Positions 52,131 through 61,133 of a stretch of 64,000 bases of DNA are shown one piece after another (the stretch's first letter is position 1; each line of letters begins with the position of its first letter). The stretch comes from DASVEE01 sp036380735 (lineage in GTDB: Bacteria > Acidobacteriota > Thermoanaerobaculia > Gp7-AA8), in the NCBI GenBank assembly GCA_036380735.1, contig DASVEE010000004.1, forward strand, positions 1 through 64,000, written 5' to 3'. The notes below the pieces were generated by a model, which did no database searches, was not told the DNA's origin, and was given only the letters and a program-made list of their open reading frames with translations. Made by a program: the position numbers and the translations under genes.

Positions 52131-52540
52131 GGCGCGTCGTTGAGGAGGGCGAAGCCTTCCTGGCGGAAGTGGTGGTCGTTGGTGAGGACCTGGTCTACGC
52201 CGCGCTCGCGCATGACGGTCATGGACATGCAGTCGACGAGACTGTACTGCTTGTCGTCTCGCCGCGAGTAGAGGTCGAGCGCGCGGAGAAAGAGCGACCG
52301 GTCGGAAGCGACGACTCGGCGCTCGGCCAGCATCCTGCGCACGACCTCGACGGCACGCGCGCGTACGCGCGGTCCCTCGTCGGCAACGTGCGTCAGAAAC
52401 TCCGACAGCACTCCGTCGTGCGTGAAGAGATAGGCGTTGCGAACCATGCGATCGATGCGCTTCGCACGCTGATGATGTTCATCAGAGGAATCGAACAGCG
52501 CCACGAGAAACCACGTGTCGACGAAGCACTGCGGCTGCAT
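52127..52540 (-). CDS. PIN-domain protein (VapC-like)
   Basis: A 137-residue protein. PIN acidic residues: CFVDTWFLVALFD (Asp 8), SEFLTHV (Glu) and SLVDCMSMTVM (Asp) plus TNDHHF. Predicted ribonuclease. Start ATG at 52540 overlaps the dxs stop (TGATG); a GTG one codon upstream is an alternative. No antitoxin gene is adjacent, unusual for VapC. It is locked into a housekeeping operon by overlaps at both ends. Confidence 0.85.
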   Translation of the reverse strand: MQPQCFVDTWFLVALFDSSDEHHQRAKRIDRMVRNAYLFTHDGVLSEFLTHVADEGPRVRARAVEVVRRMLAERRVVASDRSLFLRALDLYSRRDDKQYSLVDCMSMTVMRERGVDQVLTNDHHFRQEGFALLNDAP

Positions 52541-54633
52541 CACTTGGCCGTCGCGCGCTTCCCGTAGACCACTTCGTCCACATTGTCGGAGCCATGGTGA
52601 TGGCGCCAGTCTTCCGGCTTCAGATCGCTGGTCACTTCGGCGATCATCTCGCCCAGGGAGCTGGCCGCTCCCGCGTTTTCCGCCCTCGTTTGTTCAGGGA
52701 ACTGCGCTGCAAGCGGTTCCATGGGTCCGGCGAAGCTCTCGCTGTTGCCCCGCGGCGTCCCCACGAACTCCCGCACCCGCTTCGCGATGCCTTCCGGATG
52801 CAGGTCGTACTGCGCGCGCAGCACGTCCTGGGCGCCGTGGTGCACGTACTCGTCCGGGATGCCGATGCGGTGGAAGACGACGTCGTGGAGGCCGAGCTCT
52901 TCGCAGCGCTCCATCACGGCCGAGCCGAAGCCGCCGGCGAGCGAGCCTTCTTCGACGGTAATGACCTTCGAATGAGACGTACAGTATTTCTTGATCAATT
53001 CATCATCCAAAGGTTTGATGAATCGTGCGTTGATAACCGTGACGTTAATGTTCTCTTTGGCGAGGATCTCCGCCGCTTCGAACGACGGCATGACCTCGTT
53101 GCCAATGGCGATGATCGTGGCGTGCTCCCCTTCGCGGAGCACTTCGCCTTTGCCGATCGGCAGCGACTTCAGCTCGGCGTCGAGCTTCACACCGAAGCCG
53201 TTGCCGCGCGGGTAGCGCAGCGACGTCGGGTGGCCGGTCTCGAACGCGGTCTTCACCATGTGCCGCAGCTCGTTCTCGTCCTTCGGCGCCATGCAGATCA
53301 TGTTCGGGAAGATCCGCAGGTAGGCCATGTCGTAGATACCGTGGTGCGTCGGGCCGTCGGCGCCGGCGATGCCGCCACGGTCGAGAGCGAAAACGACCGG
53401 CAGATCCATGATCGCCACGTCGTGGAACACCTGGTCGAACGCGCGCTGGAGGAACGTCGAATAGATCGCCGCCACCGGCTTCATCCCCTGCGTGGCCATG
53501 CCGCCGCAGAAGGTGACGGCATGCTCTTCGGCGATGCCGACGTCGAACATGCGCTCCGGGAAGGCCTTGGCGAACTTGTCCAGGCCCGTGCCTTCCGGCA
53601 TCGCGCCCGTCACGGCGACGATCTTCGGATCCTGCTTGGCCATCTCGATGAGCGCGTCGGCGAAGATCGCCGTGTACGTCGGCGGCGCCGGCTTGTCCGA
53701 CTTCTTCACCTCGCCCGAGGGGATGTCGAACGGCGAGACGCCATGCGACCAGATCGGCTTGTTCTCGGCCGGAACGTAGCCTTTCCCCTTCTTGCTGATG
53801 ACGTGGATGAGGAGCGGTCCGTTGTAGTCCTTGTTTTCTTCAAACAGATCGAGCAGCAGCTCGAGGTTGTGAGCGTCGTACGGCCCGAGGTACTTGAACC
53901 CGAGCTCCTCGAAGAGGGTGCCGGGGACGATCATGTGCTTGAAGACCTGCTCCATGTCGCTGGCGAGGCCGTGCAGCTTCCCCCCGACGAGCGGAATGCG
54001 GTCCATCACCCCGCGCGCCAAATCCTTCATCTGGTTGTAGCGCTGGCCCTTGATGATCTGGTTCAGGTAGCCGGAGATGGCACCGACGTTCGTCGAGATC
54101 GACATGTCGTTGTCGTTCAGGACGATGATCATCTTGCTCTTGAGGTGACCGGCCTGGTTGAGCCCTTCAAAGGCAAGGCCGCCGGAGAGCGCACCGTCGC
54201 CGATGATGGAGACGACGCGGTAGTTCTCTTTCCGGAAGTCGCGGCCGATGGCGATGCCGAGGCCGGCGCTGATGGAGGTCGAGGCGTGGCCGGCATTGAA
54301 GACGTCGTACACCGACTCCTCCCGCTTGCAGAAGCCGGAGATGCCGTTGTGCTGGCGGATCGTGTGGAACGTGTCGCGGCGGCCGGTGATGAGCTTGTGC
54401 GGATAGCTCTGATGGCCGGTGTCGAACACGATCTGATCGCGCGGCGTGTCGAAGACGTAGTGCAGCGCGAGCGTGAGCTCGACGATGCCCAGGTTGCCGC
54501 CGAAGTGTCCGCCGACGCGCGACACGACGTCGATGATCATGTCGCGGATCTCCTGCGCGACCTGCGGCAGTTGACGGCGATCGAGCTTGCGGAGATCGAG
54601 CGGTGTATCGATCGTATCGAGTAGTCTGGCCAT
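52540..54633 (-). CDS. dxs: 1-deoxy-D-xylulose-5-phosphate synthase
   Basis: A 697-residue protein. TPP/Mg site GDGALSGGLAFEGLNQAG...NDNDMSIS, GHQSYPHKL and the C-terminal transketolase domain are intact. It condenses pyruvate and glyceraldehyde-3-phosphate in the non-mevalonate isoprenoid pathway. It is about 60-70 residues longer than typical Dxs because of a low-complexity C-terminal tail after the usual end (GNSESFAGPMEPLA...VYGKRATAK). Twenty-one bp downstream of ispA. Confidence 0.95.
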   Translation of the reverse strand: MARLLDTIDTPLDLRKLDRRQLPQVAQEIRDMIIDVVSRVGGHFGGNLGIVELTLALHYVFDTPRDQIVFDTGHQSYPHKLITGRRDTFHTIRQHNGISGFCKREESVYDVFNAGHASTSISAGLGIAIGRDFRKENYRVVSIIGDGALSGGLAFEGLNQAGHLKSKMIIVLNDNDMSISTNVGAISGYLNQIIKGQRYNQMKDLARGVMDRIPLVGGKLHGLASDMEQVFKHMIVPGTLFEELGFKYLGPYDAHNLELLLDLFEENKDYNGPLLIHVISKKGKGYVPAENKPIWSHGVSPFDIPSGEVKKSDKPAPPTYTAIFADALIEMAKQDPKIVAVTGAMPEGTGLDKFAKAFPERMFDVGIAEEHAVTFCGGMATQGMKPVAAIYSTFLQRAFDQVFHDVAIMDLPVVFALDRGGIAGADGPTHHGIYDMAYLRIFPNMICMAPKDENELRHMVKTAFETGHPTSLRYPRGNGFGVKLDAELKSLPIGKGEVLREGEHATIIAIGNEVMPSFEAAEILAKENINVTVINARFIKPLDDELIKKYCTSHSKVITVEEGSLAGGFGSAVMERCEELGLHDVVFHRIGIPDEYVHHGAQDVLRAQYDLHPEGIAKRVREFVGTPRGNSESFAGPMEPLAAQFPEQTRAENAGAASSLGEMIAEVTSDLKPEDWRHHHGSDNVDEVVYGKRATAK

Positions 54634-54654
54634 GAGTTACAGTCCGTCCGCCCC

Positions 54655-55560
54655 CTACGAGCGTCGTTCGCAAATGTAACGAGCGATGGGAGCTAGATAG
54701 TTCACAGGACCGGCGATGATATCAGCGTTTTCCACAGCCACCTCCAGCAGGCGTCCTACCTCACCCCGTGCAGCTTCGACGCCCAGCAGCGCCGGGTAGG
54801 TCAGCTTTCCCTGCGCCACGTCCTTCCCGGCGGTCTTCCCGAGGGTGGCGGACGTCTCCTCGACGTCGAGCAGATCGTCGACGATCTGGAAGGCCAGACC
54901 GAGCGCGTCCGCATAACGGTGCAGCGCCTCGAGCTTCTCCTCCGAAGCCCCTCCGAGGAGGCCGCCGAGGACGACGGAGGCGGTGAAGAGCTTCCCCGTC
55001 TTGTTCCGGTGGATGAAATCGAGCTCCCGCAGGAGCGCGCCGGTATCGGCCGATCTCTCCTGTGACCGCTCGGCCACGATGTCGGCGACCTGTCCCCCGA
55101 TCATGCCGGTGGAGTCGACGGCGCGGGCGACCTCGGCAATGGCGCGCAACTGGCGCGAGGCGTCGAGCCCGGCCACCGGGATGGCCAGCCAGGAGAAGGC
55201 CTCGGTCAGGAGAGCGTCGCCGACGAGGATGCCCATCGCCTCGCCGTAGACGACATGGGTGGTCTTGCGGCCGCGGCGCAGATCGTCGTTGTCGAGCGCC
55301 GGGAGGTCGTCGTGGACGAGCGAATAGGTGTGAATCAGCTCCAGCGCGCAGAGGTGCTGGAGGATCGGCGCGACGTCGGCGCCGCAGGTTTCGGCGGCCG
55401 CGATGGCGATGATGGGGCGGATGCGCTTGCCGCCGCCGAGGAGGGCGTAGCGCATCCCTTCGTGGATGAGGGAAGGCTGCGTGTCCGCCGGCGGGAGAAA
55501 GCGATCGAGCGTGGCCTCGACGAGCTTGCGCCGGTCGCTCAGGTATTGCTCGAGCGTCAC
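54655..55560 (-). CDS. ispA: polyprenyl diphosphate (farnesyl-type) synthase
   Basis: A 301-residue protein. First Asp motif HDDLPALDNDDLRRG and second motif QIVDDLLDVEE, with GGGKRIRP for the diphosphate. Size and the DDx4D spacing suit bacterial FPP synthase. It extends IPP/DMAPP for quinone, undecaprenyl or the UbiA product. The start overlaps the xseB stop by 4 bp, the classical xseA-xseB-ispA-dxs order. Confidence 0.93.
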   Translation of the reverse strand: MTLEQYLSDRRKLVEATLDRFLPPADTQPSLIHEGMRYALLGGGKRIRPIIAIAAAETCGADVAPILQHLCALELIHTYSLVHDDLPALDNDDLRRGRKTTHVVYGEAMGILVGDALLTEAFSWLAIPVAGLDASRQLRAIAEVARAVDSTGMIGGQVADIVAERSQERSADTGALLRELDFIHRNKTGKLFTASVVLGGLLGGASEEKLEALHRYADALGLAFQIVDDLLDVEETSATLGKTAGKDVAQGKLTYPALLGVEAARGEVGRLLEVAVENADIIAGPVNYLAPIARYICERRS

Positions 55561-55835
55561 TCCGCGTCGACCTCGTCCGCCTCGCCGTCGCCGTCGAGCT
55601 CTTCGCTCTCGAACGGCTCCGTGCGCGGCTCCCCTTTGGCGTCGGCGAGGATCAGCTCGATCTTCTTTTCAACCTCTTCGAGGCGCTGATGGCAGAAGCG
55701 GGAGAGGCGGATGCCTTCCTCGAAAAGCTGCAACGATTCATCGAGCGGCAGCTCTTCGCCTTCGAGCCGCTGCACGATCTTTTCGAGCTGCTGGAACGAT
55801 TTTTCGAACTCGTTCGTGCGGGAGCGCGCCGCCAT
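55557..55835 (-). CDS. xseB: exodeoxyribonuclease VII small subunit
   Basis: A 92-residue protein from the ATG at 55835 (a TTG three codons earlier is possible). FEKSFQQLEKIVQRLEGEELPLDESLQLFEEGI is the XseB helical hairpin. The acidic tail (GDGEADEVDAE) extends past the usual end. With XseA it digests single-stranded DNA. A family A arm separates it from xseA. Confidence 0.92.
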   Translation of the reverse strand: MAARSRTNEFEKSFQQLEKIVQRLEGEELPLDESLQLFEEGIRLSRFCHQRLEEVEKKIELILADAKGEPRTEPFESEELDGDGEADEVDAE

Positions 55836-55851
55836 CGCGCGCAATCTACAT

Positions 55852-55908
55852 CAATCGGACCGATGGGACCTATAGGACGGATGGGACGAATGGGACGAAG
55901 GGGACAGG
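55852..55908. repeat. family A repeat, left arm only
   Basis: Six tandem RGGACNNAT units (GGACCGATG, GGACCTATA, GGACGGATG, GGACGAATG, ...) between the xseA stop and xseB start. No right arm is present. It is the only copy splitting two genes of a conserved, functionally coupled pair. Confidence 0.8.
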
Positions 55909-57198
55909 TCAGACTTTCGGCAGCACGCTTTCCAGGCCGAACGTCTTGGCGTCGACCGTGGCTTCGAGGCGGCCGCGCTTGAGCTGCACTTCGATTCTTT
56001 CGCCCACGTCCACCTGCGCGGAGTCCATGATCGGTTTGCGCGAGCGCTTCGTGCGGGTGAAAGCGATGGCGTAGCCGCGGGACAGGACCGACAGCGGCGA
56101 CACGGCGTTGAGCGTGGCCACCGTCGCCTTGAGGTGCTGCCGCTCCCGCTGGATGCGTACCGGGTAGCGCGCCAGCGGTCCCTGCGTCGCCTCCAGCCTC
56201 CGCCGCAGCGATTTGGCCCGCGCGTCGAGGAGGCGGAACAGCGCCAGCCGCCGGCGCTCCAGCCGGTCGCGGGCGATGGCGATCCTGCGCGGCACGAGTC
56301 CCAGCCGGTCGGATGACGTCAGGTGCCGCAGCTCGTGGCGGTAGTTGCGCACGCGGTTCTGCACGATGTGCTGGATGCGCCGCGTCATGTGGTCGACGTG
56401 CATGCAGATCTCGCTCTTGGCGCGCACGACGATCTCCGCTGCCGCGGACGGCGTCGCGGCGCGTACGTCGGCCACGAAATCGCAGATGGTGAAGTCGGTC
56501 TCGTGCCCGACGCCGGAAATCGTCGGAATCGTGCACGCCGCCACCGCGCGCGCCACGATCTCCTCGTTGAACGCCCACAGGTCCTCGAGCGACCCTCCGC
56601 CGCGCACGATCAGCACGACGTCGTGCATCTGCCAGCGGGAGATGTGCTTGAGCGCCGTCGCGATCTCGCGCGCGGCCGTCGTTCCCTGCACGCGCACGGG
56701 GTAGATCTGCAGCGACATGGTCTCGAAACGGCGCCCCAGGACGTTGAGGATGTCGCGGATGGCGGCGCCGGTAGGGCTGGTCACGATCGCGATGCGCTGC
56801 GGCAGCATCGGGATCGGCTTCTTCCGCGCCGGATCGAACAGCCCCTCTTCCGCCAGCCGCTTCTTCAACTGCTCGAACGCGAGCTGCAGCGCCCCGAGCC
56901 CGGCCGGCTCGATCATCGTCGCGCTGAGCTGAAACTCGCCGCGCGCTTCATAGATCGTCAGCCGGCCGCGCACGATGACCTGCAACCCGTTCTCGATCCG
57001 GAACCGCAGGAACCGCGCATGCTGCGCGAACAGGACGATCCGGATCTGCGCGCGCGCGTCCTTCAGCGAAAAGTACGAATGCCCCGCCGTGCTGCGCGTG
57101 TAATTCGTGACCTCCCCCTCGACCGCCACGTCGTTGTAGCGAAACAGATCGAGGTTGACCTGCCGGATGAGATCAGAGACGGAGTAGACGTCGGCCAT
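55909..57198 (-). CDS. xseA: exodeoxyribonuclease VII large subunit
   Basis: A 429-residue protein. N-terminal OB fold (VAVEGEVTNYTRSTAGHSYF, FSLKDARAQIRIVLF), central VTSPTGAAIRDILNVL and ALKHISRWQMHDVVLIVRGGGS, then a long helical arm (270-350). It processively degrades ssDNA with XseB in repair. First of the xseA-xseB-ispA-dxs-PIN-tlyA run, 15 bp downstream of the RNB nuclease gene. Confidence 0.95.
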   Translation of the reverse strand: MADVYSVSDLIRQVNLDLFRYNDVAVEGEVTNYTRSTAGHSYFSLKDARAQIRIVLFAQHARFLRFRIENGLQVIVRGRLTIYEARGEFQLSATMIEPAGLGALQLAFEQLKKRLAEEGLFDPARKKPIPMLPQRIAIVTSPTGAAIRDILNVLGRRFETMSLQIYPVRVQGTTAAREIATALKHISRWQMHDVVLIVRGGGSLEDLWAFNEEIVARAVAACTIPTISGVGHETDFTICDFVADVRAATPSAAAEIVVRAKSEICMHVDHMTRRIQHIVQNRVRNYRHELRHLTSSDRLGLVPRRIAIARDRLERRRLALFRLLDARAKSLRRRLEATQGPLARYPVRIQRERQHLKATVATLNAVSPLSVLSRGYAIAFTRTKRSRKPIMDSAQVDVGERIEVQLKRGRLEATVDAKTFGLESVLPKV

Positions 57199-57213
57199 GC
57201 CCGCGCGATTGTG

Positions 57214-58680
57214 TCACGCGTGCGCAAAGTCGATGAAGCCGCGCTCGACGTCGACGTTGAGCAGCTTCACCTTCACGCGATCGCCGATGTCCAGTCCTTC
57301 GGCGCCGCGGACGACCTTTCCTTCGATCGGCGGGCGGAAGATGCGGACCCAGGTGCCTTTGCGGGAGGCGCCGGTGACGATGGCGTCGAACTTGTCCCCG
57401 ACGCGATCGTCGAGCAGGCAGGCCGCGGCGGACTTGCGGACCTGACGCTCCACTTTGTTCGCGGCGTCTTCCTGTTCCGTGCAATGCGTGGCCAGCTCCG
57501 CCAGCTCGTCTTCCGTGTACGGGCACGGCTGCTTCGCGAGGGCCGCTTTGACGAGGCGGTGCGTGATGAGGTCGGGATAGCGGCGGTTCGGCGCGGTCGA
57601 GTGCGTGTAGTCCTTCACCGCCAGGCCGAAGTGGCCGATCGAATCTTCGCCGACGCGCTCGACGACGTACTCCCCGGCGCCCATCGCTTTGACGATGGAG
57701 AGCGACAGATCGGGGAAGCGCGTCGGATCGGCCTTGCGGCGGCGCTGGAGGAACTGCTCGAGCGCGATCGCATCCGGCTCCGGCGGCAACCGCTCGCCGA
57801 GTTCCTCGGCGATGCGCTCGATGCGATCCCACCGCTCCGGCGAGCGGACGACGCGACGGATGCTGGGGAGGTTGTGGCGCTCGAGGAAGCGCGCGGTGGC
57901 GCCGTTCGCGGCGATCATGAAGTCTTCGATGAGCAGGCGCGCGTTGTTGCGCTTCGCCTGACGCAGCTCGATGACGCGGCCGTCGCGGATCACCGGACGC
58001 GCTTCGATCGTTTCCAGGTCGAGCGCGCCGCGGAGATGGCGAGTGAGGCGCATGCGGTCGGCGACGCGGTCCTGGAGGCGCAACGTCTCTTCGAGACCGC
58101 GCACCGTCGGCACCTTCTCGGGCTCCGCCGTCTCGCCGTCGAGCCACGCGGCGACGTCGTCGTACACCAGCTTCGCCTTGTTGCGGACGCGCGCGCGGAA
58201 GACGTTGCCCTCGCCAACTTCGCCGTCATCCATGCGCACGTCCATCTCGATGACGACGGCGATGCGATCCTCTTCTTCGTTGAGCGACGTGAAATCGGTC
58301 GACAGCTTCTCCGGCAGCATCGAGAACACCTGCGCGGCCGTGTAGACCGACGTGGTGTTGTGCCGCGCGTGGCGATCGATGGGGGTGTCTTTCTTCACCA
58401 GCGCGTCGACGTCGGCGACCGCGATGTAGATGCGCGCGTGGCCGTTGCCGATCTCCTCACCGTACGTGAGCTGATCGAGATCGCGCGAGTCGTCGTTGTC
58501 GATCGAGCACCACGGCAGCTCGCGCAGGTCGCGGATCGAGGCATCGTTCTCCTCGCGCGCCGGACGCTGGATCGTGTCGAGCTGCGCACGCGCGTCGCGC
58601 GGCAGTTCGGGCTGAAGGCCTTTGTCGATCATCGCCTGGTGGGCGATCTCGCGTAGGAACTGCGCATCCTGTCGGTTCAT
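57214..58680 (-). CDS. RNB-domain exoribonuclease (RNase II/R family)
   Basis: A 488-residue protein started at the ATG at 58680. RNB motifs: SIDNDDSRDLDQLTY (metal Asps), DRHARHNTTSVYTAAQVFSMLP, SLNEEEDRIAVV, HSTAPNRRYPDL. The C-terminal S1 domain is short (DRVKVKLLNVDVERGFIDF). It lacks the N-terminal cold-shock domains of RNase R, so it is shorter (RNase R about 800, RNase II 644). Degrades RNA 3' to 5'. Divergent from the PxpB-like gene, 25 bp apart. Confidence 0.9.
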   Translation of the reverse strand: MNRQDAQFLREIAHQAMIDKGLQPELPRDARAQLDTIQRPAREENDASIRDLRELPWCSIDNDDSRDLDQLTYGEEIGNGHARIYIAVADVDALVKKDTPIDRHARHNTTSVYTAAQVFSMLPEKLSTDFTSLNEEEDRIAVVIEMDVRMDDGEVGEGNVFRARVRNKAKLVYDDVAAWLDGETAEPEKVPTVRGLEETLRLQDRVADRMRLTRHLRGALDLETIEARPVIRDGRVIELRQAKRNNARLLIEDFMIAANGATARFLERHNLPSIRRVVRSPERWDRIERIAEELGERLPPEPDAIALEQFLQRRRKADPTRFPDLSLSIVKAMGAGEYVVERVGEDSIGHFGLAVKDYTHSTAPNRRYPDLITHRLVKAALAKQPCPYTEDELAELATHCTEQEDAANKVERQVRKSAAACLLDDRVGDKFDAIVTGASRKGTWVRIFRPPIEGKVVRGAEGLDIGDRVKVKLLNVDVERGFIDFAHA

Positions 58681-58705
58681 GGCGCGACATAGTAACCTCG
58701 CCCCC

Positions 58706-59902
58706 GTGAACGCCACCGCAAAGAGCGTCCCGGCCGGCGACCGCGCCGTCCTGATCGACCTCGGCGACGTGACGGCTGCAGAGCTGCACGCCGCGGCCGC
58801 GGAGCAGACCGCGCAAGGGCACGTCTGCATCGTCGGCCATTCCTCGCTGTACGTGCTGTACGAGCAGAGCGGACGGCGCCGCCACGTGACCCGCGTCCGC
58901 TTCGACGGCGAAGATCTCCCCGAGTTTCTGGCGCGCATCGGCATGACGCGCGACGCGTTCCGCAGGGCCGTCGCTTCGCTGCGGCTGACGGCCCGCTATC
59001 TCGGCTTCCGCGGAGGCTTCGCCTACCTCGATGGCTGGCCGGAGGAGTGGGCGATGCCGCGGCGGGCCACCTCGCGACCGGTGCGCGCGGGGACGTTCGC
59101 CATCGCCGGCAACGTAGCCGGCTTCTATCCGCTCGACACGCCGGGCGGCTGGAACCTCCTCGGTCACACGGACGAGCTGCCGCGCATCGCCGCGGGCGAC
59201 GAGATCGTCGTGGCGCCGCTGTTCGACGTCGACATCACCGCGCCGCTGGCGACGCTCGTGACGAAGCCCGATTACGCGAAGCTGACGTACGGCGATCCGC
59301 CCGGTGGGGCGTTCGATGAGCTGGCCGCCGCGCTGGCCCATCGCGTGGTGGGAAATGCGGAAGACGCGCCGGTGCTCGAGTGTCCGCTGACGGGGCCGCG
59401 CATCGTGGCGCACGAGCCGTGCGTGGCCGCGTGGGTGTCGCCGTCACTCTCGATTGAAACGCGCTCGCTCGCCGCCGGAGAAGAATGGTCCATCGGCCGT
59501 ATCTCCGACGGCATGCGCGGCTATCTCGCCATCGGCCAGACGCTGATGCCCGTGCCCGCGGTGCGCCGCGAAGCGCACACGACGATCCGCGCGATGCGCG
59601 GCCCGCACGATGTCGCCATCGACGATGAGATCGAATGTGAAGTGACGCCGCAACTCAACCGCGTCGGCATCCGCCTGCGCCCGCTGCGCGCGCTGCCGGA
59701 GGCGCCGGCGGATCTCCGTTCCTGCGGCATGCAATGCGGCACCGTACAACTGCATCCCGACGGCAGCCTGGTGGCGATGGGCCCCGATCACCCGATCACA
59801 GGCGGCTACCTGCAGCCGCTGACCGTGCTCACGGAAGAACGGTGGAAACTGGCGCAGCTGGCTCCGGGAGAGCGCGTGACGCTGGTGACCGGGGAACAAT
59901 AG
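58706..59902 (+). CDS. fused PxpB-PxpC-like (KipI/KipA) 5-oxoprolinase subunit protein
   Basis: A 398-residue protein from a GTG. The first half has the PxpB/KipI core: RYLGFRGGFAYLDGWPEEW, SRPVRAGTFAIAGNVAGFYP, DTPGGWNLLGHT. The second half resembles PxpC/KipA (SDGMRGYLAIGQTLMPVP, ECEVTPQLNRVGIRLRP). Separate PxpB and PxpC total about 540 residues, so this is a compact natural fusion with the N-terminal allophanate-like part of PxpB reduced. Predicted ATP-dependent 5-oxoproline hydrolysis needs PxpA, which is absent here. Confidence 0.82.
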   Translation: MNATAKSVPAGDRAVLIDLGDVTAAELHAAAAEQTAQGHVCIVGHSSLYVLYEQSGRRRHVTRVRFDGEDLPEFLARIGMTRDAFRRAVASLRLTARYLGFRGGFAYLDGWPEEWAMPRRATSRPVRAGTFAIAGNVAGFYPLDTPGGWNLLGHTDELPRIAAGDEIVVAPLFDVDITAPLATLVTKPDYAKLTYGDPPGGAFDELAAALAHRVVGNAEDAPVLECPLTGPRIVAHEPCVAAWVSPSLSIETRSLAAGEEWSIGRISDGMRGYLAIGQTLMPVPAVRREAHTTIRAMRGPHDVAIDDEIECEVTPQLNRVGIRLRPLRALPEAPADLRSCGMQCGTVQLHPDGSLVAMGPDHPITGGYLQPLTVLTEERWKLAQLAPGERVTLVTGEQ

Positions 59903-59992
59903 GACGAATGGGTCAGGCAGGACCTATAGGACGAACAGGACGCCTACTTGTCCTATCTGTCCCATAGGTCCTATCCGTCCTATTCGTCCCAT
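59896..59992. repeat. family A composite inverted repeat
   Basis: Left arm 59896-59942 (AACAATAGG edge, contains the stop TAG at 59900-59902) and right arm 59946-59992. It abuts a separate canonical terminator (59993-60020), so the two hairpin types occur side by side. Confidence 0.88.
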
Positions 59993-60020
59993 AAAAAAAG
60001 CGCCGGCAACGCCGGCGCTT
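59993..60020 (-). terminator. intrinsic terminator of the VWFA-protein gene
   Basis: On the minus strand GCGCCGGC, loop GTT, GCCGGCGC is followed by seven T. Perfect 8-bp stem 21 bp after the stop at 60042. Confidence 0.9.
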
Positions 60021-60041
60021 CAATGAACACAGCAAGTCCGC

Positions 60042-61109
60042 TTACGACCCGAAGGCATACCCAGGCCGCGCCGTCACCTTCAACTGCGGCTGGTTGCGCA
60101 CGGAGACGTCCACCTTCTGGAAGCCGGTCGTGCCGGCGCGTTTGTTCGCGCGGTACGAGATCAGGTAGTAGCCGGCGTTCGTGTTCTCCACGCGGTCCAC
60201 GAAGTTCGTGTACGTCGTGTTGTAGCGCGTGTATTCGCCGCCGGTCGCTTCCGCAATGTCGGTCAGGCGCTGGTGGAACAGCGGGTCGAGGGCGGGAGCG
60301 CCCTGAAGGTTCGCGGCGTAGACGGTCACGTTCGAGGCGTTGAGCGCACGCAGCGCCGGATCGAGGTGCGGGCTGCGGCCGGTGAGGATGCCGCCGACGG
60401 GGGTGTCACCCGGCTCGATGATGCCCGGCGAGAAGAGCACGAAGTTCTTCCGCGCGCGGATGGAGCGCGTCGCTTCGGCGAGCAACTGGAGCGACTCGTA
60501 CACGGTACCGGTGTCGTTGATCATGTCGCGCGTGTTGATGTTGCGCATGATCGACGCCCCTTCGGCCGCGCCGTCAGTCGACTTCGTCAGCCCCTTGCCG
60601 AGCTTGACGACCTGCTCGAGCGACTTCTCGAGTTTGGCCTTGTCCGAGGTGAAGTCGCTGTAGATCTTGAGCCGGACGTCATGGCCGGCGAGGGCGACTT
60701 TGTCGCCTTCCTTCATCTCGTTGCGGATGAAGGTCTTCACCGAATCGCGCGCGAGCACGAGGCGGTCGAAGAGGCCGGCGGGCGAAGCCGGACGGTCGAA
60801 GAAGAAGATGAAATAGCGCTCTTCACGGACCTGCTCGACCTTGAACGGTGCGTTCGACTCGCGCGCATCGAGAAGCTTGCGGTTGGTGAAGTAGTCGATC
60901 GATTCGACCGGCTGCTCCACTCCGTTTTCCTTCACGACGAAGTCGCTCTTGTCGAGTCCAAGAATCTGATTACCCTCAGCATCGGTGACGATGGCGTCGA
61001 GCAGGACGACGTTGACGTCGACGCGCTCCCCGAACGGCTGTTGCTGATCTTGAGCAAAGGTAGGCAGGGCCAGGGTGAGTAGCGCAACGAAGGCTGCGAA
61101 ACGTTGCAT
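60042..61109 (-). CDS. exported VWFA-related protein of acidobacterial type
   Basis: A 355-residue protein. Signal peptide (1-19). N-terminal beta domain (VNVVLLDAIVTDAEGNQILGL, LDKSDFVVKENGVEQ) then a von Willebrand A-like fold (FIFFFDRPASPAGLFDRLVL, NFVLFSPGI, NVTVYAANLQG). This arrangement is the VWFA-related family greatly expanded in Acidobacteriota. The strict MIDAS DxSxS is degenerate (FDRPAS). Function unknown. Ribosome site AAAGGAG. A palindromic operator lies just upstream. Confidence 0.88.
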   Translation of the reverse strand: MQRFAAFVALLTLALPTFAQDQQQPFGERVDVNVVLLDAIVTDAEGNQILGLDKSDFVVKENGVEQPVESIDYFTNRKLLDARESNAPFKVEQVREERYFIFFFDRPASPAGLFDRLVLARDSVKTFIRNEMKEGDKVALAGHDVRLKIYSDFTSDKAKLEKSLEQVVKLGKGLTKSTDGAAEGASIMRNINTRDMINDTGTVYESLQLLAEATRSIRARKNFVLFSPGIIEPGDTPVGGILTGRSPHLDPALRALNASNVTVYAANLQGAPALDPLFHQRLTDIAEATGGEYTRYNTTYTNFVDRVENTNAGYYLISYRANKRAGTTGFQKVDVSVRNQPQLKVTARPGYAFGS

Positions 61110-61133
61110 GGTGGCTCCTTTCGTGTCGATGCA

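Noticed and set aside
52127..52540. Classical VapBC toxin-antitoxin pair
   Set aside because: No antitoxin frame exists on either side; both neighbours overlap the gene and are dxs and tlyA.
52594..54624. 676-codon plus-strand reading frame opposite dxs
   Set aside because: Shadow of an unambiguous dxs gene; no start site and no recognisable motifs.
56323..58656. 777-codon plus-strand frame opposite xseA and the RNB nuclease
   Set aside because: It spans two real genes on the other strand and has Asp/Arg/Val shadow composition.
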